DNA of 60,000 nucleotides, from assembly GCF_964340395.1 (NCBI RefSeq), contig NC_135554.1:25799592-25859591 (forward strand), written 5' to 3'. Both the position numbers and the translations under genes were made by a program. Of the stretch, positions 1 through 26,060 are shown piece by piece. The stretch's first letter is position 1, and the number at the start of each line of letters is the position of its first letter. The notes beneath the pieces are model-generated. The model was not told the origin of the DNA. It worked only from the letters and a program-made list of their open reading frames with translations, and did not search any database. The DNA is from Glandiceps talaboti (Eukaryota > Hemichordata > Enteropneusta > Spengelidae).

Positions 1-1321
1 TACACACACACATACGTATGTACACATGCATAAATACATACATACATACATACACACATTCGTACGCACATACACATGCTCAGTGTTTTGATCACTCTCT
101 CTTTCAAGGAAGTCTTGCATGTCTTTTTCTGATTATGGTGTAGGAAATGGTAAATATACAACTCATAGAGAACAGAATTGATTTCACCAATGATTTTATT
201 CAATCAGAAACAAACTTGAACAAGTAAAAACATCAGTCTCTACCACAATGCTGTTGTAAAGATAATAACATTGGGCATGGATAAACATGCATCACCCTGG
301 TAAAGTTATGTATTACTGTGTACATTTTAGACTAGTGTGTGCTACAACTAAACAACCAGCAAGCTACACTAGCTGCAACTTGAATATTTTTTGAAACTGA
401 TTTGTTGAATATAACGACTTAAATCATTATATTGTATACCTTGAACAGTACTGAATCACTTGTGAGTAAACATATTTGTTTAGCACTACAGTTTAGTATA
501 GTGAAATACATCCAATCAAATTGATTTTTGGGGTCCAAGAATCAGTGCCATTAATGAATCACAATTTCAACTTATTACTCTACTACTTCTAGATAAAATA
601 GACCTCTAATTGACATGTACAGTGTCTAATTATTGGTATTTTAACATTTTTCAGTTAAGATGTCAGCTGGCTGTTCCAAGAAAATAATACTCCCTTTACA
701 GCTAGTGTAGGTTTAAGAGTCTGAGTTCTTACATCATTTTATCATTTTATACCAAAACAAACCCTTTGCTTCCTTACTATTCCCCATCAACTATAAATTT
801 TATTCCTCAAACTTGACCAATCAAATGGCAGTACACAAGACCATGTGACAATAACAATATGCAAAACCAATGCTATGAATGTATTATGATAAAACTGTTT
901 CCATGTTTGAAATCTAACTGTTACAAATCGAAAACTCTTATACATTTTCTACCGTATGAAATCCTTGTCAGGATATTTTCAAGATCTATAACTCTTTAAT
1001 AAAACCTGTTAAGAAAATCTGACGGCCGAGTAATAGCTCTTTGATAAAGTAATTCCTTGAATTGGCAGTAAGAAAATTAATAATCAAGAGAATTGGAGGC
1101 TGGAGCAAGAAGCAGGCTAGCTACTCTATTAAATAATAAAAACAAAACAAAGGAAAGGCAAGCTTGGCCTCTAGAGGGTGCTAAACTGTGCGGTAGGAAA
1201 GTATAAAATTACAAACATAAAGCTAGTAATAACCTTGTCTAGTATACCATGGAACTCTGCAGACGATATGTATATATTTCAGGGCATACTTCAGAAATGT
1301 TTAGTCTTTCATGACATCCCA
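1..1321 (-). other. Peroxiredoxin 3' UTR and downstream flank
   Basis: AT-rich sequence after the stop codon. Minus-strand AATAAA signals occur at 799-804 and 195-200, and an ATTAAA at about 994-999. Either AATAAA could end the transcript and the sequence does not decide between them. Positions 1-75 are a degenerate (AC)/(CATA) microsatellite. I see nothing else coding. Confidence 0.5.
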
Positions 1322-15506
<14,185 letters not shown>

Positions 15507-16024
15507 TGTGTCGATATTTTGTTAATCTAATAAATAAAAAATGTAAATTGAATGATAAACAAAAACTGAACATAAGGTCTCTTCCCTTTCACTACTGTGA
15601 AATATCCATCTACACAGTATAAACATATGATATCATCATCAAAAGAAATTGGCTGTTGTATAAATTAGATAAAATTGGATGTTGTATAAACTAGATAAAA
15701 TCTACCATGAAAAATGTGGTGAAAGAAAAATTTATAATTGTGTCACACGTCTGTCAATCAACTATACTAATTCAATGCGTTTGTGGAAAAAACTAACTTG
15801 TATTGTCTCCTATAAAAGTGAACATGAAATTACAAAATTTTAGTACTATGCTCAGATAAACATATGTACAAATAGTCACATCATGTAGTTATTTATCCAC
15901 AAGTCATAATAAGATGAACGCTGCTAGAACTTCATCATTTGATAAATATTAGAAATTCAGACTATATTAAAATTTGCAGCAAAAATCAAAACTAGGACAC
16001 CAAATCTAATTTCACTATTTGCAG

Positions 16025-16545
16025 TTATTATTATTATTATTATTATTAGACTTTATTTAAACTCGATAGACTGTTGAGCCAAAGGCTCTTCTCACACAGT
16101 GTCGAGATAAAAATATACAATATATACATTAAAAATACTAAACCATTAAAACAAATACAAGGGTGAGTAAAATGGCAAAAGCCAGAAGAACAGCCAGGCA
16201 ACTACTAAACTAACTGTTTTCTAAAAGATGACATTTACATTTACGTTTAAAAGACTGAAGAGTGGAGCATGATTTAATATCAATACTTAAATCATTCCAG
16301 GTTTTAACACCATTATATAAAAAACTCTTCCTAAAAAACTGTGTTCTATGTTTTGGGATGTAAAGTTCATCTCTGTCTGCTGCACGTGTGTTATGAGTGT
16401 GCACTTCTCGAATGCCTCTAAAATCATTCAGATAATTTGGAGCCAGGCTATTCTGGACTTTGTACAGTATTTCCTCAATTGTAACACAGAGAGGTTGAGA
16501 GAACTAATATGTCAAAACTCTCATAAGCAATTTGATACCTGACTC
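16025..16545 (-). mobile_element. LINE 3' end: reverse-transcriptase C-terminal tail, UTR and (AAT)n
   Basis: Minus-strand translation reads SLAPNYLNDFRGIREVHTHN, then TRAADRDELYIPKHRTQFFR and KSFLYNGVKTWNDLSIDIKS. The pattern (LAP.YL, HNTR, P..RT...KSF.Y.G...WN.L...IK, SFKRK) is the familiar C-terminal end of CR1/Jockey/L2-clade LINE polyproteins. The frame stops at about 16210, then 160 nt of UTR lead to an (AAT)n 3' tail at 16025-16048. The element is strongly 5'-truncated, as is usual for LINEs, and the frame breaks above about 16500. The exact clade is not determinable. Confidence 0.85.
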
Positions 16546-17935
16546 AAACCACAGATGTAGTATAGTTTTCACACTGGATTCACACTGCACTATATATATG
16601 CTGCAATAAGAACACACACGCTAATTTCTATCAAACTTGAGTCGATAAAACTAAAATTAAATAATCGCCTACTCACATTTCAATGAAAACTGATAGTAGA
16701 TGCAGGGCTATGCTATATACCAACTCTGTGAGACCTACGTGTATGGCTATACCAACTCTGTGAGATCTACCAGCTACAAATACCCTACTATGTAAACTAC
16801 AGTGAAACCTACAACCCAATGCATTGTGGGCTTGCATAATTTATGTAAAACTACTAAAAGGGATGATGTTTCTATGGTAATTAAGCTGTACAGAGAGATT
16901 TATTGTTCACAGAACCATTTAGCCTGCAAAGTGCTATATTACTTACAAAGTATTTAGAGATTACAAAATTAACCTTGCAAATAATACTAAGAATTCTATC
17001 GTTGTGTTGTGCAACGTTTGCTACAAATCATTAAAATTCAAAATAGCTGTGATTTATCTGGAGTGAAACAAATATGACTTGATTTTAATATTTCTAACTG
17101 TTTTTACAATTCTATGCAGTGATTTTTACCACAAAGTTGCACACACTGACAGCATATTTTGAATACTCAACCCACACTCAAGTTAGGATAATCTTTCTAC
17201 TCGATGTTAAGACTTCTTGACATCACGGTGTCTGACATTTTTACCTTGATAAAGTATACTGCATGCAAGTAAAATGTTTTGTTTTATACAAAATTTTGTC
17301 AACTGAAATTGACTTCATTACAATCATACATTTAAAGTCCTATGCTACGGCAAAATAGAGATGTTATGTATACTGTATGCACAAGAAATCTCTGAACACC
17401 ACAGCAGATTTTTTGACAGCACATCATCGTCTGGTGTAAAATTATATGATATGGAGAAAGTTGGCATATCTTAGTTGAAATGGCATTTACTTCCAGAAGA
17501 CAAACAAACCTGAAGGCTCAGACTATGAAGTTCTATTTCCTGGTAATTCTTTTTAGTGAATGATATTTTTAGATATTAATAGATCTCATATCTGGTAAGG
17601 AAATATCAACATGTAGGTTTCATTCCCACATAATTGATACATTATGTAACAAACTACTCTAGGTGCTAGAGGTGTTTACTGAGGATACACAGACATAACA
17701 AATACCTCCTACACCACATTATTATCACATTTTTACAAAATTCACTCACACTGATTATTTTATTATTTAGTATCAAAACTATAAACAGTCATCATTGCAA
17801 ACCACAGCATCTTTTATAGCTTTGCACAATATGCAATGTGTTAGCAGAAAAATAGGCTCTGGTTTGTGAGAATATAAACAGTATAGGACATCTGTATGCA
17901 AAGAAGTTCATCATTGGATGACTGCAGTTACATTT

Positions 17936-18785
17936 TGTAGTCTGGATGCCAATGTGGTTTCTAACTAAACCACATTGTGAGGGGAGGTGTAAATCATAAT
18001 GATACCATATAGGAACAAGTCATTGAGAATGACATACTCCCCGCTATGATTGGGTTTTAAAGATTGGCAGTTTATGTTGTCATTTTCTTGATATCACTAT
18101 TCTGTTGTGTCTCCTTGTTGGACATGGGACATGCCTACTCTTCAAGATGACGTGATGGAATAAACCATTCAAAAATAAAGGATGGGTCGGGTATGGGGAC
18201 CTGTTCAAGCATGTCTGAGTTATGGCTTAGCCTTTGGACATGGAAAATTTGCAAACAAAATGGCATGGCTGCCAGGCAGCCATATTGGATCGTATCACGA
18301 CGAAAATGAAAATGCACATGTATGTCATAGAACACTGTCCTAATACCAACTTTGAATGAGATCTGTTCAAGCATGTCTGAGTTATGGCTTTGGACATGGA
18401 AAATTTGCAAACAAAATGGCTGCTAGGTGGCCATATTGGATCATATCACAACAACAATGAAGATGCACATGTATGTCATAGAACACTGTCCTATTACCAA
18501 CTTTGAATGAGATCTGTTCAAACATGTCTGAGTTATGGCTTTAGACAGGGAAAATTTGCAAACAAAATGGCTGCTAGGTGGCCATATTGGATCGTATCAT
18601 AAAACAAATTGACGTGCATATGTATGCCATTGTATGTTGCCCCTGTACCAAGTTTGAAAAAAATCAGTCCAGGCATCTCCAAGAAACGGCTCTGGACGGA
18701 CGGACGGACTGACGGACGCACAGACAGACAGAACCCAATCCATAAGTCGCCGTCCCGGACTTCATCCGGCGGGGACTAACTAGAC
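17936..18785 (+). mobile_element. Pearl-like (Helentron/HINE-type) non-autonomous element
   Basis: Four parts in order. (1) A left region with a perfect 10-bp-arm hairpin at 17951-17976 (AATGTGGTTT...AAACCACATT). (2) Three tandem core units of about 150-160 bp starting near 18201, 18362 and 18512 with CATGTCTGAGTTATGGCTT, plus a diverged fourth. (3) A GACGGACGG/CAGACAGA tail at about 18694-18731. (4) A terminal segment with a GC-rich hairpin, GTCCCGG...CCGGCGGGGAC. This layout is that of the pearl family known from bivalve molluscs, related to Helentron-type elements. No protein is encoded. The family assignment rests on architecture. Confidence 0.6.
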
Positions 18786-18965
18786 TAACTGTAGCTGACA
18801 TCTGGTGAATATTCTCAGTGACACTGTCACTCAGTACATCTATTTCACAACATATGCTAGATGTATGAAAAAATACATTCTCGCAAACCAGAGCTATTAT
18901 TTCTTCAAAATGGACCAGCTCGTTAAGATCTACCAAACATGTGCTTGGCAAAAATTAAAAAAATT

Positions 18966-19330
18966 GTTAGTTTCCAGATCTGTATAGTATTAATTCATGT
19001 TAGTATCCAGATCTGTATAGTATTAATTCATGTTAGTATCCAGATCTGTATAGTATTAATTCATGTTAGTATCCAGATCTGTATAGTATTAATTCATGTT
19101 AGTATCCAGATCTGTATAGTATTAATTTATGTTAGTATCCAGATCTGTATAGTATTAATTTATGTTAGTATCCAGATCTGTATAGTATTAATTTATGTTA
19201 GTATCTAGATCTGTATAGTACACATATAAATTTATGTTAGTATCTAGATTTCTGTATAGTATTAATTTATGTTAGTATCTAGATCTGTATAGTACACATA
19301 TAAATTTATGTTAGTATCTAGATTTCTGTA
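18966..19330 (+). repeat. 33-bp minisatellite, about 10-11 copies
   Basis: The unit is TTAGTATCCAGATCTGTATA GTATTAATTCATG. A gradient of variants runs along it: TTCATG on the left, TTTATG in the middle, and copies with ACACATATAAA inserted on the right. The plus-strand open frame at 18939-19208 is an 11-residue-period artefact. Confidence 0.95.
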
Positions 19331-19454
19331 GTATAAATCATAAATTTCCAAAATATGTCTTCATCCTGCAAACATATGGATTTTTTTAAAGACTTTAAAT
19401 ACTCAGTACTGGTTATCCACAGAATAATTTTCATTCAGCATATTTGCTCTTCAA

Positions 19455-19612
19455 AATATTCTCTAATGGCCAATCTGTACATAAATACACGTAATATTCT
19501 CTAATGGCCAATCTGTACATAAATACACGTAATATTCTCTAATGGCCAATCTGTGCATAAATACATGTAATACCCCTTTCTGAGTTCTGAGTTCTGAGTT
19601 CTGAGACCTATA
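19455..19612 (+). repeat. 38-bp repeat (3 copies) followed by (CTGAGTT)n
   Basis: The unit is AATATTCTCTAATGGCCAAT CTGTACATAAATACACGT. It is followed by four copies of GAGTTCT at about 19578-19606. No coding content. Confidence 0.93.
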
Positions 19613-20436
19613 TATTATTTCCCATATTGCAATAAAAATATACAATGTACCACCAATGACCATGTTTCACAAGTGTATAACTTTTTTATGTAGTTGTTAG
19701 AAAAATGCACTTCCACAACTGCATACACAGTTTCTAAACAGCACTGAACCTATCAAATAACAACATCTAGTTTTGATTTTCTCTTTTTTCAACAATCAAT
19801 CCCACTGCAATTTATTTTGGCTAATGTTTTGTGTTGTGGAAGACAACACTGCAAGGGGCCATGTTACATTATTATTGGGTGTCACATTGTACAGTAAAGG
19901 GGCAAGGACGCATCAGTCATTTAATACTTCAAAGTTTCACCTATTAGCTACATGTAATGGTCACCCTCTTTTGTTTTTATGTTTCTCATTACTTTTTCAT
20001 GGCAACTATGGGTCGATTGGTCAATTTATTTTTAAAAAGTAAAATAATAAAAAATCATTTTCATGTTTCTGTATGTAAATATAAATTTATTATTTTCACC
20101 CAGTTTTACTTTTATTTTCACCAACTTTAATTGGCACTTTGATATCTACAGTGGAAGGCAAGTCATACATTTATGCTAATAATATAATTCTATTGTGGTT
20201 ATGGGTTTCTATTTCTGTATACAGAAGACTTTTTGCTTTAAGTTATTTTCAATGTCATCTTTATCAAATGCACTTTGTCAAAAGAGACAAAGCTTTGAAT
20301 GACTTTTCATGTTTGGTTCTAAGCTTTTAATTAATACACTGATCATGTACAGACATGATGTATTATGTTCTTTACAGTTCTCTACTCTATATAGTGTAAT
20401 AACTATACATGAGGTGGGGTTTTTTCTCTCTCTCTA

Positions 20437-20487
20437 ATTAATTAATCAATCAATCAATCAATCCATCGATCCATCAATCAATCAATA
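20437..20487 (+). repeat. (AATC)n microsatellite
   Basis: AATT then AATC units with CATCGATC interruptions. Confidence 0.9.
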
Positions 20488-20779
20488 TGTGTATCAACCA
20501 ATCAAAATAGTGTATGTCCGTCTGTCTGTCTGACAATGTATATCTGTTTACTTACCTACCTATCCACTCATCTATACATTAATGTATCCATCTTGGTGTT
20601 TTGTTCTGATTGTAAGTGAAATCTATCTAAGTTCCCTACAATATGTACTTGCTTTTCCAACCCAAATTATGTTAAAAGTTACAGACTAACCATCTATACA
20701 GTTTTACCAGATTTCCCCATTCTGTTAGCTAGAGTTTCAAACCCTTACTTAGTAAAACACTGGTACTGTAGAACAATTA

Positions 20780-20799
20780 ATCTATCCATCTATCTATCC

Positions 20800-20841
<42 letters not shown>
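20780..20841 (+). repeat. (TATC)n microsatellite
   Basis: About fifteen TATC/CATC units, the right end pure. Confidence 0.95.
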
Positions 20842-21215
20842 ATGGTGGCCCCTATTACACACTCTAAATAGAAATGTTTGAAATATTAATAATACAGTAA
20901 AAATGGTCACACTCCTTATGTTAATCTTTCTCCCCCTCTTCTATGAATCTGTAACTGTTTCAGTATAAGGTACAACACAGAAATCAATCATGATAATTTA
21001 GTATGTTCCATGCGTTTTCTCTCACTTTTGACCCAAGGGTCAGAAATGGTATTGCATTGACATTTGAGCTGGCAAGATCTAGTTTTAGAAGGAGAGGGCA
21101 AGGATTCCAACATTTCTATTCTCAAGAAATTGTAGACATGTATCATATACAATGTAATACTTCACTGGAAGGATAGTTTTTATTTCATCAGAACACACGT
21201 AATATACTAAATTAT

Positions 21216-21599
21216 ATGTGGTATGTACGTATGTATATATGTATGTGTGTATGTGAGTGTGTGTGTATGTATGTATGTATGTATGTATGTATGTATGTAT
21301 GTATGTATGTGTGTGTGTGTATGTATGTATGTATGTATGTATGTATGTATGTGTGTATGTGTGTGTGTATGCATGCATGCATGCATGCATGTACATTATA
21401 CAAATGTATGTATGTATGTATGTATGTATGTATGTATGTATGTGTGTGTGTATGTATGTATGTATGTATGTATGTATGTATGTATGTATGTATGTATGTG
21501 TGTATGTGTGTGTGTATGCATGCATGCATGCATGTACATTATACAAATGTATGTATGTATGTATGTATGTATGTATGTATGTATGTATGTATGTATGTA
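21216..21599 (+). repeat. (TGTA)n array with a duplicated higher-order block
   Basis: Long TGTA runs are broken by TGTG and by a GCATGCATGCATG block ending in TACATTATACAAATG. That whole composite occurs twice, about 160 bp apart, so the array grew by block duplication as well as by slippage. It is open in all frames on both strands. Confidence 0.95.
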
Positions 21600-21998
21600 C
21601 CTCAACAATCACAAGATTGACGATAATTTGAGATCATTTGTCGCAAGAGGTCGTTTACAGCTCCTGCAGTGCGAAAGTCTCATGACCCTGTACTATCCAG
21701 AGTCGTACACTAAATCATGTAAAATATGCAAACATCCCACAGAAACAGTATCACACATTTTGAATGGCTGTACGAAATTCCAGAAACTATACCAACAAAG
21801 ACACAATAGAATAGTTGATTTAATCTTCGGAAAAATCGCGAACAGTAATCCTGGCAAGGAGACATTTAAAGACACGGTTTTAAAACCTGAAAATCAAACC
21901 AATGTGTCAATTCTAATGTTTGTATCAAGAAGACTACCACCAAAAAAGAATGTACTGCTGTTAACTGCAAACAGTTGCATAAATGATAACATGTAGTT
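21600..21998 (+). mobile_element. LINE-derived coding fragment with CCHC finger
   Basis: An open frame of about 130 codons that begins abruptly at the edge of the (TGTA)n array and ends in TAG at 21994-21996. The peptide contains CKICKHPTETVSHILNGC (C-x2-C-x8-H-x4-C), followed by FQKLYQQRHNRIVDLI. This CCHC motif plus a YxxRHNRIV tail is typical of the region after the reverse transcriptase in several LINE lineages. No RT core motifs are present, so it is 5'-truncated. Clade not assigned. Confidence 0.7.
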
Positions 21999-22388
21999 AG
22001 TGGTCAATATCTTAGTGTTAGATGTAGCCCAATCAACCTTGTACTAGCATAGTACACTGTTGACATGTAGTCGCCAGTATTAATTTAAGTGAAAAACTTT
22101 ACATCCAAGTAGACTATAGTAAGTGGTTCTGGCGGCAGACCCTACGTCTTTTATTGTACTTGACTGTTACACTTGAACTATCTCAAACATTTCCTTTCGC
22201 TGGCAATGCATAGTGAAATGTATACTGGACTCATATATCATTATCAATGGTAATTGTTCCTGACTCAATCTACTTTTTAAGTCTGTCAACTTATATGTAA
22301 ACTTTTTTAATGCTTAAAATACATGAAAATTGTATGAAAACCAGGAATTTCTACTTTTTTAAAAATGACATGTGGAGATGTTCTGACA

Positions 22389-22424
22389 CCCCCCCCCCCC
22401 CAAAAAAAAAAAAAAAAAAAAAAA
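22389..22424 (+). repeat. C run joined to an A run
   Basis: About 13 C followed by about 23 A. The A run could be the fossil tail of a retrotransposed sequence lying to the left, but I found no target duplication. Confidence 0.85.
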
Positions 22425-22559
22425 TCGATACTGACCACAAGTTCACATTTTAATTTTTATGGCAAGAAATGAAATATATTTTTTCATTTTCATAGGACAC
22501 CCACTGAAAATGAAAAACTAGAAATGTAGACTGGTAATGAAAATTTACTCAGTCCCTCT

Positions 22560-25500
22560 CCGGTGGTTTAAATTGTAAACAAATCAACCAAATGCATAAA
22601 TATATGGCGATCGATCACCACTACTAACTTCAGTGGATCAATGCGTTCCCACGTTTGTTCAGACCATAAATAGGGGAGACCATGGTATCAGACAAATTGA
22701 CCCTGTGACCGTGCCATGGGTGGAGATCGGTAATAATAAACACAATCAGTCAGCGAGTAGTTACGCTAGTGGTTGTTACCGGTGGTATATAACGTTACTG
22801 GTTGTCTAACGTTAAATATTATTTTATACAACACGAATATTCACACGTGCGATACGATAGCATGCGGCAGTAATTATTATATACAGTATTCGAGCGTACA
22901 TTGTTTTAAACCAAGTGCTGGATCCGGATACAAAGTTGTTCTTTGCTGAATCATCTGTGCATGGTGGACTACTGATAGAAATGCGGCTATAGCCGCATAA
23001 ATGATTCTATGAGTATGAGTATCACCGGTACTTCCATGGTATGATCGGTGATATAAAACGATGAAGGTAGACTCACGTTTGTTACTTTGTCTGTCAAGTC
23101 ATTTGCATCACAAATTCACATGTTCATTCAACATGGTCCATGACTCTGAGAATTTATGTAGAAGTGTGTGAGAGGTTCGTATGTGACGTTATACATTTTG
23201 CATCATCTATCACGGTCTGTAACAATTACGAATAAAAATGACTGCAGTCTAGATTTCCTCACTGGCAAATTTGTAGCTATTAACGTACCTGGGTAAAATT
23301 GAAGTTGATTCTTGACAGCTCAAAACGTGTGTGTCCCTTGCGTCGTCCGCTGTTACATAAACTCACGCGTGAAACTCACGCGTGATTCGCCTTTTTAAAT
23401 TTGCATACGTGAATAAAGTTCACCGCCGAGTTCATCGTAATCGCATACTGCAAATGTACCTGTATATGTGATGGTGTGGTCGCTGTAATATAATCCCAGT
23501 CAGAGGTAATTCACGAATAACGGGAACAACAGACTCGTGGTGGAGGGTTGCCCAAAAAATGATAATAATATCATGATTGCAAATAGAACAACTTGCAGAG
23601 GACTCTTTGTAAGCATGAATGCCAAAGGGGAAATTTGGTTTTGGTTTGAAATCTTAACTTGTTTTATGTCACTTCCGTTTTTCTTTAATCTTTGGCTAGG
23701 CTGTAGTCTGTCTGCAATGCCCGAGGTACTTCGATAGCACTCGCCCACATTCTGTAGGCGAGAGGTATCGTATTTAAAAGTATGTGGTGTAAACAAACTC
23801 ACGACACAGGCGCTCTTACAAAGACATTTATATAACTTTTAAAAAGTTGTACAGTTCTTATTTATATTTGTATTAAATAAAAATCTCACTAACGTACGGA
23901 AAGGAGAACCTTTGATATTAAATTGTACTTTGTAGGGCCTAAATATGCCTCACCTCCAATCTCCAATGTTTTACTTTCTGTCTTTAGGAAGACACGCGGC
24001 TCATGATACCTGCGCTGCAAAAGTTGGCATCCTAAAATACAAAGTGCCTACGTTAGCTACGTGCAGATGACCACGTGATGTGCATTCTGTAGTTCAATAA
24101 ATAGCAAAATGGACTTTTGTCTCTCTGTATGTAGTATTTTTTGTTAGTATTAGTAACAGGTTTCAACCAGAATATGCCACGGATTTAAACTACTGCATTA
24201 CGTATTTGAAACAAAAATATGATTTTTAGACTTCACATGATCAAATGAAAAGTTGTGCATTATTTTATATTTCGAGATAGTCAATAGCCTGCAGAGTTTT
24301 GCATATCATGCATATGGAAATTGCAAATGTGTGTTAGCTTTGTCCTGGATATGGCATGCACTTGAAAATAGCATGATTTAGATTTTAAATACAGTCGTTG
24401 GTGGCGCTGTACACTTCAAGCGCTCAATGTGCCAGGCAAGACTCAGCATTATCACGACTATCGAGATACATTATCGTTGGTCTGAAATAGTATACAGTAA
24501 TGATAACATTCTATATGCTAATCTTAAAAATGAATAAAATTTCATTTTGGTAATTTATTCAATAAAGTCAACACAGAGGAAGGGGTTGGAGATCAGTAAA
24601 GAAATTTATCATTTCATAAATTATAGTATAAATTTATTGAGTTATTCTAAACAGAAATACATGTAATAATCATTCTCAATTATTTTTTGTAGCATATTGT
24701 CATTTTTACATTTGGCTTTTTTTGCTTTTGATGCTGAAAATCATGGATCATTCATTCAAATACAAACTAGATGTAATTTCTATGGTAGTGTCGAGTGTAA
24801 GTCAGTGTGTGATAAGTGAAAGTTACTAACAAGTTTCATCATAAGCTTACATATTCTACTTTTTTGCTAAATGTTAGCATTTTACTTATTGTTTTCTGTT
24901 GCAACTTAGTTCAAACTAAATATGGACGTTGTGATTTTCTCATGTTTTGTTGAGTGTTTGAACTCAACTTTAGACTGCCATCAGCCACTTATGATAATTT
25001 TCCTCAAAAATTATTATTGATATCATTATATCACAATGATATTTATAACTTTTCACGTAATCTTAGAGCAATGAAGACACAAATAAGTTGTGCTTTGTTC
25101 TAAAGCCACTAATATCATGCATGACTTTGGTGTTCTAAATACTCCACAAATTCATGAACATTCATGCATCAATTAGCAAAAAAATAATAGCACAAGTGAC
25201 TGATGACATTCTAACTCAAAAGCAGTGGATGGGAACTTTTTAATGATCGTAAAATGTACTGAGGCAGTCTCAGACCAAGGATGTATCAGGAGAGACCTAG
25301 GCCACGAGCCAGTCTGCTCGTACGTCGTATAGGCAAGCATACTTTGCACATTTGACTTTCCGACCAAATGTCGCCCTCCTGCGTCGTACAAAGAAATGTC
25401 GACTATATCTCTCGATCGATGCAAATTAGTATACGCATCTCGCCCACGCCATAACAAGATTGTGATCGTCGGTCATTCACAGGTGTTGCAGGAAATACTT

Positions 25501-26060
25501 AGCTGGTGATGTCATCTTGTCTCAGTGATGTTGAATAGACGATAGGTACAACACACATGAAGATCCGTGTCACAGGTAGGTGTAAATTTTGTCAGCATGG
25601 TATTGATCGGTGAAATGATATAGGTGAGTTGATCAACGTTCACATGAACAGAGTTGAGTTGTACCAGAGTAGACGGGAAAGTTGCCCAACCGTGATCGAA
25701 ATTTGTATAGTGTATGCTGTGACAATTCGAATAGTGTTGCATGTATATCATTCGAGAACTTTGATCGATTAGTACATGGAGGTAGGACACAGTTTGTGTA
25801 TTTTTGAGTAAATAGTAATTTACTACGAGATCTGTCGTCGTTTCGTTCTGTGATCATGCGAGGTATAACTGTCCATCAAGCAGGCGAGAACAGAAATTGT
25901 TTTGACAATTTGTTCCCTGGTCATAACTTTGTAACGTTACGATCATGACAATGAAGCGAGGTTTATCGACGCGTGTTTCACCACTTTAGGAGCGGGTGTT
26001 AAAAACGATGCATTGTTTCATCAAGTGCATTTGTCCACCCCCAGTCGTCAGTGGAAATAA
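22560..26060. promoter_or_regulatory. CpG-richer, palindrome-rich candidate promoter zone
   Basis: CpG, rare elsewhere in the window, is clearly commoner here, especially 22.6-23.5 and 25.3-26.0 kb. Palindromic words include TAACGTTA at 22790, 22807 and 25932, an 18-bp palindrome (ATGCGGCTATAGCCGCAT) at 22981-22998, two TCACGCGTGA copies at 23363 and 23376, and a CACGTG E-box at about 24072. No coding exon is recognised. The frames at 23500-23802 and 25173-25857 look random. It may start the peroxiredoxin transcript leftwards, something rightwards, or both. Confidence 0.4.
23289..23410 (-). promoter_or_regulatory. Candidate peroxiredoxin first exon and core promoter
   Basis: On the minus strand the order is octamer ATGCAAAT, TATA-like TTTAAAAAGG, the two TCACGCGTGA palindromes, then about 80 nt of leader ending TTTTACCCAG followed by donor GTACGT at 23287-23288. 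The spacing is plausible for a short non-coding exon that could splice to the acceptor at 15527. Single splice-like words occur by chance, so this is inference only. The GCGTG cores resemble AhR/HIF-type sites, also unproven. Confidence 0.25.

Larger units (their letters stand above)
15527..22559. other. Upstream region or 5' UTR intron of the peroxiredoxin gene
   Basis: No cellular coding exon recognised. It holds a LINE tail (16.0-16.5 kb), a pearl-like element (17.9-18.8 kb), 33- and 38-bp arrays, tetranucleotide arrays and a second LINE fragment, listed separately. The acceptor at 15527 implies that part or all of this stretch is spliced out of the peroxiredoxin transcript. Confidence 0.6.

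Noticed and set aside
16348-16542. 64-codon plus-strand frame
   Set aside because: Shadow of the LINE reading frame on the other strand.
18135-18951. Minus-strand frames of 62-95 codons
   Set aside because: They fall on the pearl-like element's tandem cores and tail and show no protein family features.
21085-21996. Several long open frames (up to 257 codons) rich in Tyr/Val/Cys/Met or His/Thr/Ile
   Set aside because: They are translations of the (TGTA)n array. Only the last 130 codons of one frame are LINE-derived.
25173-25857. Minus-strand frames of 74-94 codons in the CpG-rich zone
   Set aside because: Frames overlap each other, lack any recognisable motif and have no exon-intron signals that join them.
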